From Desulfobulbaceae bacterium (GTDB lineage Bacteria; Desulfobacterota; Desulfobulbia; Desulfobulbales; Desulfurivibrionaceae): a stretch of 64,000 nt of DNA. Shown here piece by piece: positions 54,351 to 63,348 of the stretch. How positions within the stretch are numbered: the stretch's first letter is position 1; each line of letters starts with the position of its first letter. Both the position numbers and the translations under genes were made by a program. Where the stretch lies: the NCBI GenBank assembly GCA_004332195.1, contig SJBG01000008.1:38207-102206 (forward strand). Direction: 5' to 3'. Below the pieces are notes generated by a model, which worked only from the letters and a program-made list of their open reading frames with translations, was not told the origin of the DNA and made no database searches.

Positions 54351-55017
54351 TCCCGACACTTTTTCCCCGGACCAACAACCCTTGCACCGCTTGCCAAATA
54401 TCCCTTTGCACCTGATCAAGGCGGCCATCCGCGTCAATCCGCACCAGGCAAGGCTGAGTAAAACCGGCAAAAATCGCGGCCACCCGCCGCAAGTAATCTT
54501 CCCGTTCAAAGTCGTTGGGACGCTCACCACGCAACTCTCGGACCCGTCGCACCCCGAAGGTCGGCGGGAGAGTCAGAAGCAAAACCAGGTCTGGTCGAGG
54601 GGCAAAAGCCTCGTTGGTGGCCAGAATCGCCGCCGGATCATGACCGACGGCCCCCTGATAGGCGGCGGTGGAAAAATAATAGCGATCGGTCAAGACCACT
54701 TTACCCGCGGCCAGAGCCGGGCCGATCAAGGTGGCGACGTGCTCTCGGCGGTCCTCAATAAAAAGCCGCAACTCCTCATCCGGGTTCAGGGCGGCCCGGT
54801 CACTAAACAATTCCCGCAAGCGCCGACCGTGCGGACCAGCGGTGGGCTCGCGGGTCGTCACCACGTCTAACCCCTCACGCCGCAGAGCTTGAGCCAGACG
54901 TTGAATCTGGGTAGACTTGCCGGCGCCGTCAATGCCCTCCAGAGCAATCAACAAACCTCGGCGACGAGTACCCACCGGACGAGTACTCACCGGTTGATGG
55001 TCATGCTCGGTGTTCAC
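54253..55017 (-). CDS. tmk: Thymidylate kinase with a His/Glu-rich tail
   Basis: 254 residues against about 205-215 for the family. It phosphorylates dTMP to dTDP. P-loop 'EGIDGAGKSTQIQRL', 'DRYYFSTAAYQGA' and 'REPTAGPHGRRLRELF' are intact. The last 30 residues ('EYEHKHEQEAKN...EHEHEHKYKHKRE') are a low-complexity His/Glu/Lys tail coded by imperfect hexamer repeats (GAGCAT-like) at 54253-54350. The tail could bind metals or be neutral. The GTG start overlaps the pdxA stop (GTGA). Confidence 0.94.
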   Translation of the reverse strand: MNTEHDHQPVSTRPVGTRRRGLLIALEGIDGAGKSTQIQRLAQALRREGLDVVTTREPTAGPHGRRLRELFSDRAALNPDEELRLFIEDRREHVATLIGPALAAGKVVLTDRYYFSTAAYQGAVGHDPAAILATNEAFAPRPDLVLLLTLPPTFGVRRVRELRGERPNDFEREDYLRRVAAIFAGFTQPCLVRIDADGRLDQVQRDIWQAVQGLLVRGKSVGNEYEHKHEQEAKNTSVSTGEHEHEHKYKHKRE

Positions 55018-56180
55018 TGGTTGGTCATCTCTCTATTGACCACAATTTGAGCAGCCAGATCAAAAGCGGCCCGCAAACTGGCGTGATCGGCCAGACCCGT
55101 GCCGGCGATATCATAGGCGGTGCCGTGGTTAACCGAGGTCCGCACGATGGGTAAACCAATGGTTAGGTTGACTCCATCCTGGAAATGCAGGAGTTTGAAG
55201 GGTATCAACCCCTGGTCATGATACATCGCCACCACCGCGTCATAGTCGCCACGGGCAGCCTGATGGAATACCGTATCCGGGGGCCGGGGCCCGGACACGG
55301 TGAACTCGCCACTCGCCTCGGCCACCGTCCGGGCGATAGCCGGAGCAATTATTTTTGCCTCCTCATCGCCAAACATCCCACCCTCACCCGCATGAGGATT
55401 GAGAGCGGCGACGGCGATTCGCGGATTTAAAATGGCAAAATCACGCCGCAGAGACGCAGCGGTGAGCAAAATCAACCGGACCACCGCCTCTTCATTGATC
55501 GCGGCCGGAACCGCCGCCAGGGGGCGATGGATACTGAGCAGGGTGACCCGCAAGCGTTTGCCCGCCATCATCATGGCATATTTCCGGCCATTACACAAGG
55601 CGGCAAGCATTTCGGTGTGACCGGGATAATGATAGCCCCCGGCATTGAGCATATCTTTGCCGATCGGGCAGGTAACCATGGCCGCCAGCTCGCTGGTCAG
55701 AAGCAACGACACGGCTCTTTCAATATAAGTTCCCATGGCCCGGCCACTGACTGGTGTCGGCTGAGCCGGGGCGGGAATCGGATTCAGGGTGGAAAGGGGT
55801 AAAACATTGAGGGCTGTGGTCACCGGAACCATCCCCGGTTGCCAGGGTTGTAGGTTGACTTTAATTTGCAAGCGGTGGGCGCGTTCAGCCAGAACCCCGA
55901 TATCTCCCAACACCACCATGGTTGGGGGCGGGGACAGGCCGGGGGTGAGGGCCGAGGCCAAGGCTGGGGCTGGAGTTGGGATCGAGCCCGATGTCGGGGT
56001 CGGAACCAGGGCTAGGCTCGACCCCGGTCGTTGCGATACTGCCGGATATGCGGGTCGGCTCAAGCCCGTCTCTACCTGTTGCCGGTGCAGGCGCAGAATA
56101 ATTTCCGGGCCAATACCGGCTGGGCACCCCATGGTGACGCCAATTATTGACGGCATATCAACCCAGTTCACCGGCGGCAA
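55014..56180 (-). CDS. pdxA: 4-hydroxythreonine-4-phosphate dehydrogenase
   Basis: 388 residues against about 330. Step of pyridoxal phosphate synthesis (NAD-dependent oxidation of 4-phosphohydroxy-threonine). Family motifs: 'GVTMGCPAGIGPEI', 'YHYPGHTEML', 'LNPHAGEGGMFGDEE', 'AMYHDQGLIPFKLLHF' and 'RTSVNHGTAYDIAG'. Between the first motif and 'VVLGDIGVL' lies a Pro/Ala/Thr/Ser-rich insert of about 50 residues (about 38-88, 'PTPTSGSIPTPAPALASALTPGL'). A smaller one follows near 133-143. Probably surface loops. Upstream of tmk, with overlapping ends. Confidence 0.95.
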   Translation of the reverse strand: MPPVNWVDMPSIIGVTMGCPAGIGPEIILRLHRQQVETGLSRPAYPAVSQRPGSSLALVPTPTSGSIPTPAPALASALTPGLSPPPTMVVLGDIGVLAERAHRLQIKVNLQPWQPGMVPVTTALNVLPLSTLNPIPAPAQPTPVSGRAMGTYIERAVSLLLTSELAAMVTCPIGKDMLNAGGYHYPGHTEMLAALCNGRKYAMMMAGKRLRVTLLSIHRPLAAVPAAINEEAVVRLILLTAASLRRDFAILNPRIAVAALNPHAGEGGMFGDEEAKIIAPAIARTVAEASGEFTVSGPRPPDTVFHQAARGDYDAVVAMYHDQGLIPFKLLHFQDGVNLTIGLPIVRTSVNHGTAYDIAGTGLADHASLRAAFDLAAQIVVNREMTNQ

Positions 56181-56511
56181 GAAAGCGTAGCGAAATTTCC
56201 GCCAACTGCCGTGCCCTGTTTATCCCTTCTGTATTTCACCACTGCTCTCGATGATTGTTTTGCTATCATGATGCGGAGCAAGCCGTTTACTTATTGCCCT
56301 TTTTGCTTTGCTTTTCTTTCCACTGTGATATTATCACATGCCTATGGAAAATAAAACAAAATCTCGTCCCCACCGGCTACCGCCCCATTTACTGGTCCCC
56401 ATTTACCCCCATGTGTCACCAAATCTGACCCCTCGCGTCAAAATCCAAGCGCGATATTGATCAAACTGTTTCCTGTGCAGGCCCTTACGCCGTTTTTTTG
56501 CGAGTTTTTTC
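56181..56511. other. Divergent intergenic region pdxA/hrpA
   Basis: About 330 bp between divergent genes, AT-rich around 56270-56360. A TTGCTT...TATTAT pair near 56310-56335 might be a sigma70 promoter, but the spacing (15 bp) is short. Nothing else seen. Confidence 0.4.
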
Positions 56512-59500
56512 ATGCCTTCATCTCTTGCCGTTACCGAAGATTTCGACCTTGCTCCCGGGCTGAACAGTCCGCCTGATTTGCCAATTACCCAGTTTCGAGA
56601 GGAAATTATCGCCGCTATTGCCGCCTCACCGGTGGTGATTATTGCCGGGGAGCCGGGCAGCGGGAAGACCACCCAGATTCCCAAGTTTTGCTTGCTAGCC
56701 GGGCGCGGTCGTCAAAAAAAGATTGGCTGCACCCAGCCCCGGCGGATCGCCGCCATCTCCATGGCCACTCGCCTGGGCGAGGAGCTGGGCCAAGGTGGGC
56801 AAGGTGAGCAAGGGCTGGTGGGCTACCGGATCCGATTCAGCGATCGCACCGGCAGAACCACCCGGATCAAATTCATGACCGACGGCATCCTTTTGGCCGA
56901 AGTCCAGCGCGACCGTAAGCTGTTGGACTACGACACCATTATTGTCGATGAGGCCCATGAACGCAGCCTTAACATCGATTTTCTGCTGGGAATACTCAAA
57001 GACTTACTGCCTCGTCGGCCGGATTTGAAGTTGGTCATCACCTCGGCCACCATTGATACCGAAAAATTTTCCCGCCATTTCGATCAGGCCCCGGTAATCC
57101 GCGTAACCGGTCGGGCTCATGCGGTGGAAGTCCGCTACCGGGAACCGCTTGAAAATCGTGATCTTATGCCGGAGGAGTTAGTCGAGTTAGAAGGGGGAGA
57201 GCCGGGCTACGTTGAGCAAGCGGTGGCTGCCGTGCTGGAGCTTGAACAGCAAGAAGCCCCCGGCGATATTCTGATCTTCATGCCCACCGAACGAGATATT
57301 CGTGAAACTGCGGAAAGCCTGGAGCAGTACTTGGTCGGAAGCCAAAAGAATCGAAAAAATAAACCTGTCCCCCTTTTGCCGGGCCGATTGGTGATCATGC
57401 CCCTTTACGGAAGACTGTCGCCCACCGAACAGCGACGGATTTTTCAGCCGGTTAAGGGGCGGAAAATCGTCATTGCCACCAATGTGGCGGAAACCTCGAT
57501 CACCATACCAGGTATCCGTTATGTGATTGATACCGGTCTGGCCCGGATTGCCGTCTACAACCCCCGGGCTCGAACCCACAAACTGCCGGTGGCGCCGATT
57601 GCCCGCTCTGCCTGCGATCAACGGGCCGGACGTTGTGGCCGAGTTGGCCCCGGCATTTGCATTCGCCTCTATTCCGAAAAAAATTATCTAAACCGAACCC
57701 TCTACACTCCTCCGGAAATTGTCCGCTCTAACCTGGCCGAAGTCATCTTGCGCATGACGGCCCTGCAACTGGGCCACCCCGCCGTCTTTCCTTTCGTCGA
57801 TCCCCCTTCCGGTCGGGCAATCAAGGACGGCTACCAACTGCTGGCCGAGTTGGGCGCCCTGGAAGGAGTCGAAGCAAAAGGGCAAGAGGACGTGGGTTGT
57901 CCTGATGTCGTCGCTTCACCAGCAGCAGGGCCTGGTGATGAGCAGAAAATTTTTCCGGCCCGCTTGCCGATGGCCCGGCAAGCAAAAAATTCGCCGACCA
58001 GCCGGATAAGCAATAAGTTGCGCCTTTCACCCCAGGGGCGATTGATGGCCCGCCTGCCCCTGGACCCCCGCATTGCCCGGATGATTCTGGCGGCCAGAGA
58101 CCATAACGCCCTGCGCGAGGCCTGCATTATTGCCGCCGCCCTCAGCGTTCAGGATCCGCGTCAGCGCCCGGCCGGACGGGAAAAGGAGGCCGATAAGGCT
58201 CATCAATCTTTTGCCGTCCGGCAATCCGATTTTCTTTTTTATCTCAAACTCTGGGATACCCTCCATGCAGTCTTGGCCCAAACCGGCAGTCAGGGGAAAA
58301 TCCGCAAGTTTTGCGCCGGTCACTTTCTTTCCTATCAGCGACTGCGGGAGTGGCAGGATGTTCATGAACAGATTCTGCGGATTCTCGCTGATGAACGGGG
58401 ATTTACTTTCAACACCAAAGCGGCCGAAGACGCAGCCATCCATCAGGCTCTGCTCAGTGGCAATCTACGCAATATTGCCCTGAAAAAAGAAAAAAACATT
58501 TATCAGAGCGGAGGCGGCCGCGAGGTGACGATTTTCCCCGGTTCCACCCTTTATCATCGTAATTTCCCAACCCTTCAGCCACAACGGGGAACCGAGGCGG
58601 TAAAGGGCCGGGGCAAAACCGTTCCCAGCGGTTCGCCCCAATGGATTATGGCCGCAGAACTGGTGGAAACCGACCGGCTTTACGCGCGCACCGTGGCGGC
58701 CATCGCTCCGGAATGGCTCGAACCTCTGGCTCGACCCTTGATGCTGATGCGCTACAGTCACCACGATCCTCATTGGGAAAAAGGTCGAGGTCAGGTGGTG
58801 GCTTGGGAAAAGGGTACACTGTTTGGCCTGGTGGTGGTCGCCGGCCGTAAAGTCGCTTATGCCCGAATCGACCAAGAGGAGGCTCGCCGGATTTTTCTGC
58901 AAAGCGCTCTGGTGGCGGGCGAATTACGGGGCAGTTACCCCTTTCTTGAACATAACCGGGAGTGCGTTGCCCGCCTGCAAAACCTGGAGGAACGCAGCCG
59001 TCGTCGTGATCTTCTGGTGGACGAGCACACTATTTTCGATTTTTACGACCAACGCCTGGGGCCGGAGGTGTACGATCAGGCCAGCCTCAATCATCTGCTT
59101 AAAACCAGGCGGGGCGATGACTTTCTGCAAATGAGCGAACAAGACCTGAGTGTGCGAGAACCGGAGGCCGATCTTGGCGAAAAATTCCCGACTGCCTTGG
59201 AAATCGGGGAAATCAGCTTAAAGTTGACTTATTGTTTTAAGCCAGGCGCCGAAGATGACGGCCTAAGCGTGTTAATCCCGGCACACCTGGCCGCCGATTT
59301 GCGGCCGGAGTTATTTGAATGGCTGGTGCCGGGGATGCTGCCGGAAAAAATTTTGTTTCTGCTCAAAAACCTCCCGAAAAATCTGCGTCGTCACCTGGTT
59401 CCCATTCCCCAAACAGCCGCCGCCGTCACTGCAGCTCTGACCTGCCCCGGGCAACCCGGCAATACTGCGCTTTATCAAGCTCTGAGCCGGGCAATTTACG

Positions 59501-60774
59501 AGATGTTCGGCCTGCGGATTGATCGCGACGCCTGGCCGCTTGCGGACTTGCCGCCTCATTTGCGTTGTCGTTTCTGTTTGCTAGACGAAGAGGGAAAGGT
59601 GTTGACCGCAGGGCGCAACCTGAGCGCCCTAGTCCGCCGGAAGCCAACTGAAGCCGGGATTTTGCCGACCGCGGCGGTGGCCGCTTTGCGCAAGCAATGG
59701 GAACTAAAAGGGATCGCTCCCGCCGAGCTGCCGAAGATTCCCGCACGCCTGCCCTTACTGGGAACGGACGGGCTACTGTGCGGTTATCTTTTCCCTGGTC
59801 TTGAGGAAAGCGATGACCAGGTAAATCTGCGGCTTTTCACCAGCGAAGTGGCGGCCCGGGCCGCCACCCGTAACGGCTTGTTAAGGCTTTATCGACAAAC
59901 ATTTGCCTCCAGGCTGAAAGTGTTGCGTAAAGATTTGCTTTTTCCTCGTCAGCATTGGCGGCTGGCCCAGGGGTTTGGCACTCTGGAACAATTAAGTCAA
60001 GCGATCTCGACTTTCATCCTGCGGCAAATCTTTGATGTTGGGGAAGGGCGGTTGATTTCAGCCGCCCAGTTCATCGCGACCACCGAACAAGTTGACTGGC
60101 CAGGCCTTTACATCGAGGCCCGTCGCCTTTTCGCCTTGGTGTTGGCGGTTTTGAGCCAGCGCTTTGAAGTACTCAATGCCCTGACCCGACTGCAGCAACT
60201 CAACCAGGCCCCAACCTTGTCTCCCGCTTTATCGCCAACCCTATCGCCAGCCGTCCTCGACAAGGCCAATCCAAGAATGAACCCGGCCAAGGCTCAAGGC
60301 CGCCGCCCCGGCCCGGCGGATAAAAATTCAGCCTTGGTCGCAGAGTTGTGCGGTCAACTGAAAGCCCTGGTGCCCCCAGACTTTCTTGACCACTGCACCG
60401 CCTCATCCCTGGCCCGGCTGCCCGTTTACATCAAAGCGCTGGAAATCAGAAGTCAGCGCGCCCAAGTCGCCCCGGCCAAAGACGCCACCAAGGCCGCCCA
60501 GTTGAAGCCCTACCAGGATCGCCTGCAAAAAAACTACCCGACAGCTGCCGCGTTGTTCGGAGAATTGCCAGGCAGACTATCGGAACAAAAAAAAGCGCGT
60601 CTCACCGAATATCGCCTTATGCTGGAAGAGTATAAGATCAGCCTGTTCGCCCAGGAACTAAAAACTTTATTTCCCGTTTCCCCCCAACGTCTGGATGAAA
60701 AATGGCGGGAGGTGGAAGAGGAGGCGTTTCAGGGGTACTCCATATTGGTTCATAAGGAGGGTGATTTCCTTTAA
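56512..60774 (+). CDS. hrpA: ATP-dependent RNA helicase HrpA
   Basis: 1,420 residues, slightly longer than the ~1,300 usual for HrpA. DEAH-box: Walker A 'IAGEPGSGKTTQIPK', 'DEAH' in 'IIVDEAHERSLNI', SAT 'VITSATIDTEKFSRHF' and motif VI 'QRAGRCGRVGPG'. OB-fold and DUF3418 regions follow. Two low-complexity inserts, at about 455-505 ('PDVVASPAAGPGDEQ') and at about 1240-1280 ('LSPALSPTLSPAV'), the latter clearly repeat-coded. Convergent with typA. Confidence 0.94.
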   Translation: MPSSLAVTEDFDLAPGLNSPPDLPITQFREEIIAAIAASPVVIIAGEPGSGKTTQIPKFCLLAGRGRQKKIGCTQPRRIAAISMATRLGEELGQGGQGEQGLVGYRIRFSDRTGRTTRIKFMTDGILLAEVQRDRKLLDYDTIIVDEAHERSLNIDFLLGILKDLLPRRPDLKLVITSATIDTEKFSRHFDQAPVIRVTGRAHAVEVRYREPLENRDLMPEELVELEGGEPGYVEQAVAAVLELEQQEAPGDILIFMPTERDIRETAESLEQYLVGSQKNRKNKPVPLLPGRLVIMPLYGRLSPTEQRRIFQPVKGRKIVIATNVAETSITIPGIRYVIDTGLARIAVYNPRARTHKLPVAPIARSACDQRAGRCGRVGPGICIRLYSEKNYLNRTLYTPPEIVRSNLAEVILRMTALQLGHPAVFPFVDPPSGRAIKDGYQLLAELGALEGVEAKGQEDVGCPDVVASPAAGPGDEQKIFPARLPMARQAKNSPTSRISNKLRLSPQGRLMARLPLDPRIARMILAARDHNALREACIIAAALSVQDPRQRPAGREKEADKAHQSFAVRQSDFLFYLKLWDTLHAVLAQTGSQGKIRKFCAGHFLSYQRLREWQDVHEQILRILADERGFTFNTKAAEDAAIHQALLSGNLRNIALKKEKNIYQSGGGREVTIFPGSTLYHRNFPTLQPQRGTEAVKGRGKTVPSGSPQWIMAAELVETDRLYARTVAAIAPEWLEPLARPLMLMRYSHHDPHWEKGRGQVVAWEKGTLFGLVVVAGRKVAYARIDQEEARRIFLQSALVAGELRGSYPFLEHNRECVARLQNLEERSRRRDLLVDEHTIFDFYDQRLGPEVYDQASLNHLLKTRRGDDFLQMSEQDLSVREPEADLGEKFPTALEIGEISLKLTYCFKPGAEDDGLSVLIPAHLAADLRPELFEWLVPGMLPEKILFLLKNLPKNLRRHLVPIPQTAAAVTAALTCPGQPGNTALYQALSRAIYEMFGLRIDRDAWPLADLPPHLRCRFCLLDEEGKVLTAGRNLSALVRRKPTEAGILPTAAVAALRKQWELKGIAPAELPKIPARLPLLGTDGLLCGYLFPGLEESDDQVNLRLFTSEVAARAATRNGLLRLYRQTFASRLKVLRKDLLFPRQHWRLAQGFGTLEQLSQAISTFILRQIFDVGEGRLISAAQFIATTEQVDWPGLYIEARRLFALVLAVLSQRFEVLNALTRLQQLNQAPTLSPALSPTLSPAVLDKANPRMNPAKAQGRRPGPADKNSALVAELCGQLKALVPPDFLDHCTASSLARLPVYIKALEIRSQRAQVAPAKDATKAAQLKPYQDRLQKNYPTAAALFGELPGRLSEQKKARLTEYRLMLEEYKISLFAQELKTLFPVSPQRLDEKWREVEEEAFQGYSILVHKEGDFL

Positions 60775-60806
60775 GCTGTCGCCAGCTGGGAACCACCGGG
60801 GTTTTC

Positions 60807-62576
60807 CTAGGATTTGCGCAAACGAATGTGTTTCGGTGTGACCTCCACCAGCTCATCATCATTGATGTAAGAGATGCAATCCTCCAAGCTCATCTGTACC
60901 GGCGGGGTGAGGATCACGTTTTCGTCGGAGCCTGAGGCCCGCATATTGGTCAACTTTTTGCCCTTGGCCGGGTTGACCACCATGTCGCCCTCGCGGCTGC
61001 TTTCGCCGATGATCTGGCCTTGGTATGTTCGCTCGCCGGGGCCGACGAAAAGTTTACCGCGCTCTTGTAGATTGAACAGGGCATAAGCCACCGTGGTGCA
61101 GGGATCCTTGACCACCAAGGCGCCGCCTACCCGGTTTTTGATCTGACCGGCATAAGGGCCGTATTCGGCAAAAACGTAGTTCATCACCCCCATCCCTTTA
61201 GTGTCGGCCATGAATTGGGCACGGTAACCTAATAAACCCCGGGTGGGGATCTTGTAAAGTAGCCTGATCATCCCGCTGTTCTGATGCATCTCCATCATTT
61301 TGCCTTTAAGCTGGCCTAGTTTTTCAATCACCGCCCCGCTGTACTGTTCGTCAACGTCGATGGTCAACTCTTCATAAGGTTCCAGCTTGACTCCGTTTTC
61401 CTCGCGCATGATCACCTGTGGCCGAGTCACTTGCAACTCGTAACCCTCTCGCCGCATCCGCTCGATTAAAACGGACAGGTGCAGCTCGCCGCGTCCGGCC
61501 ACCACGAAACCGGTGGCGGTGGTCAGCGGTTTGACCTGTAGGGCCACGTCGGAAATAGTCTCCTTGCGCAGACGTTCTTCGATGTGGCGCGAGGTGATGA
61601 ATTTGCCCTCCTGGCCAGCAAAAGGCGAATCATTAGGGAGAAAGTTCATGGCAATGGTGGGTGGGTCAATATCGATCAGCGGCAATGGTCGGGGATCGCC
61701 GGGGTCGGTGAAGGTTTCCCCCACGGTAATGTCGTCCATCCCCGCCACCGCCACGATTTCCCCGCAGCCGGCATTGGTTGTCGCCACTTTGTCGCTGCCC
61801 TCAAAGGTGTAAATTTTGGTGATTCGGGCAGGCTTGATTGAGCCATCCCGCTTGATCACCACCACCGAGTGATTAGTGTTGAGCGTACCATTCAAAATCC
61901 TGCCGATGGCCAGTCGTCCGAGATAGGGCGAGGCGTCTAAAGAACTGATCTGCATTTGCAGAGGGGCACTGTGGTCCCCGGTTGGCGGTGGAATTCGCTG
62001 GATGATAAGTTCGGCGATGGCGTTGAAATCATGTCCGGTGGCGGGCAAGGTGAGTGAAGCATAACCATGCTTGGCCGAGGCGTAAACCACCGAAAAATCC
62101 AGCAACTCATCGGGGGCCCCGAGCTTGATAAAAAGGTCGAAAACCTGATCCACTACCCAGTCGGGTCGAGCTGCGGGCTTGTCAATTTTGTTGATCACCA
62201 CGATCACCGGCAGTTTAGCCGCCAGAGCTTTCTTTAAGACGAAATAAGTCTGGGGCATAGGCCCTTCCTTAGCGTCAACTAAGAGCAGACAGCCGTCGGC
62301 CATCCGTAACACCCTCTCCACCTGGCCGCCAAAATCGGCATGGCCTGGGGTGTCGATGATATTGATCCTATATCTACCGTGGATAAAAGTCCCGTTCTTG
62401 GCCGTAATGGTGATCCCCCGCTCCTTTTCCAGGTCCATGGAATCCATCAGGCGCTCGACGACTTGCTGATTGTCACGGAACATGCCACTCTGGCGGAAAA
62501 GTTGGTCCACCAAGGTGGTCTTGCCGTGGTCGACGTGAGCGATGATGGCGACGTTTCTGATCTCTTGCTGATTCAT
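60807..62576 (-). CDS. typA: Translational GTPase TypA/BipA
   Basis: 589 residues; family length about 600. G motifs 'AHVDHGKTTLVDQLF', 'DTPGHADFG' and 'NKIDKP'; EF-G-like domains II, III and V, and the BipA-specific C-terminal domain ('LFVGPGERTYQGQIIGE', 'SDENVILTPP'). It acts in ribosome assembly and stress adaptation. Single gene with a free promoter region upstream. Confidence 0.96.
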   Translation of the reverse strand: MNQQEIRNVAIIAHVDHGKTTLVDQLFRQSGMFRDNQQVVERLMDSMDLEKERGITITAKNGTFIHGRYRINIIDTPGHADFGGQVERVLRMADGCLLLVDAKEGPMPQTYFVLKKALAAKLPVIVVINKIDKPAARPDWVVDQVFDLFIKLGAPDELLDFSVVYASAKHGYASLTLPATGHDFNAIAELIIQRIPPPTGDHSAPLQMQISSLDASPYLGRLAIGRILNGTLNTNHSVVVIKRDGSIKPARITKIYTFEGSDKVATTNAGCGEIVAVAGMDDITVGETFTDPGDPRPLPLIDIDPPTIAMNFLPNDSPFAGQEGKFITSRHIEERLRKETISDVALQVKPLTTATGFVVAGRGELHLSVLIERMRREGYELQVTRPQVIMREENGVKLEPYEELTIDVDEQYSGAVIEKLGQLKGKMMEMHQNSGMIRLLYKIPTRGLLGYRAQFMADTKGMGVMNYVFAEYGPYAGQIKNRVGGALVVKDPCTTVAYALFNLQERGKLFVGPGERTYQGQIIGESSREGDMVVNPAKGKKLTNMRASGSDENVILTPPVQMSLEDCISYINDDELVEVTPKHIRLRKS

Positions 62577-62982
62577 AAGTTGCTAAATCCAAAGCTTAAG
62601 GTTCTGGAACAAGTCACATGAGAATGGTTCAGATTCGGGATAGGGCCACAACTGGTTTATGGGGCTCCAAAAATTCTGAACCACGAATAGTAACAATGAT
62701 TTCGTTAAAAGTCAAAAAAATACTGCAAAAAATACTGCTGGACGCTGGATATTCGATATAGATTCCGGTAATCTTAAAAGCACGGCGGATTTGGGTGCCA
62801 GATGAGCCCCGCAACTTTCGTGTGGGGTTTTCACTACATCAAGGAGCCTGGGAGTCCCCGGTGAAGCGCATCTGATTTCCTTTCGCAATAGTTGTTTGTG
62901 GGAGAGATAAAACTTTGTGCTTTGTGGGGAGATAAAATGTCGTGGAACCTGAGAAACGTCACTTAAGTTGAGAGAATGCCTG
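62577..62982. other. Intergenic region between typA and yraN
   Basis: About 400 bp. Track ORFs here (62629, 62712) look random. One hairpin followed by T's is listed separately. The typA promoter should be near 62600. Confidence 0.4.
62812..62836 (+). terminator. Hairpin with T-run, possible orphan terminator
   Basis: GCCCCGCAACTTTCGTGTGGGGTTTTC. An imperfect 7-bp stem followed by four T's on the plus strand, although no plus-strand gene lies upstream. It might end an unrecognised small transcript, or be incidental. Confidence 0.4.
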
Positions 62983-63348
62983 TCAACCCAGCTCAAAGGC
63001 ATTTTTGATATGCTCTATGGTCGGTTTGCCCTTGGTGAAAATTACTGCCACCACATCAAAGCGGGCCGCCACCCCCTGGGCCTTTTCTCGAAGCAGATAT
63101 TCGCGAGCCGCCAAGGCAATTTTGCCCTGTTTATGACGAGTAATCGCCTCTAAAGGAGAGCCGAAAGCCAAAGTATTGCGACTTTTCACTTCGACAAAAA
63201 CCAACTCGTCTCGATCAAGGGCTACAATATCCAGCTCAGCGCCCCGTGTGCGATAGTTGCGGGCCAGGATTTGATATCCGGCCTGTTCAAGAAAAGAGCT
63301 GGCCTGCTCTTCGCCTCGACGACCTAAGCCTTGTCGTTGCCAGGTCAT
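62983..63348 (-). CDS. yraN: YraN family protein (UPF0102, nuclease-like fold)
   Basis: 121 residues. Restriction-endonuclease-like core: 'GRRGEEQASSFLEQAGYQILARNYRTRGAELDIVALDRDELVFVEVKSR', with E, D and ExK residues in place. The biological role is not established. Overlaps the rnhB stop (ATGA), as is common for rnhB-yraN pairs. Confidence 0.93.
   Translation of the reverse strand: MTWQRQGLGRRGEEQASSFLEQAGYQILARNYRTRGAELDIVALDRDELVFVEVKSRNTLAFGSPLEAITRHKQGKIALAAREYLLREKAQGVAARFDVVAVIFTKGKPTIEHIKNAFELG

Noticed and set aside
62712-63002. 96-aa minus-strand ORF between typA and yraN
   Set aside because: No recognisable features, poor start context and overlap with the yraN end.
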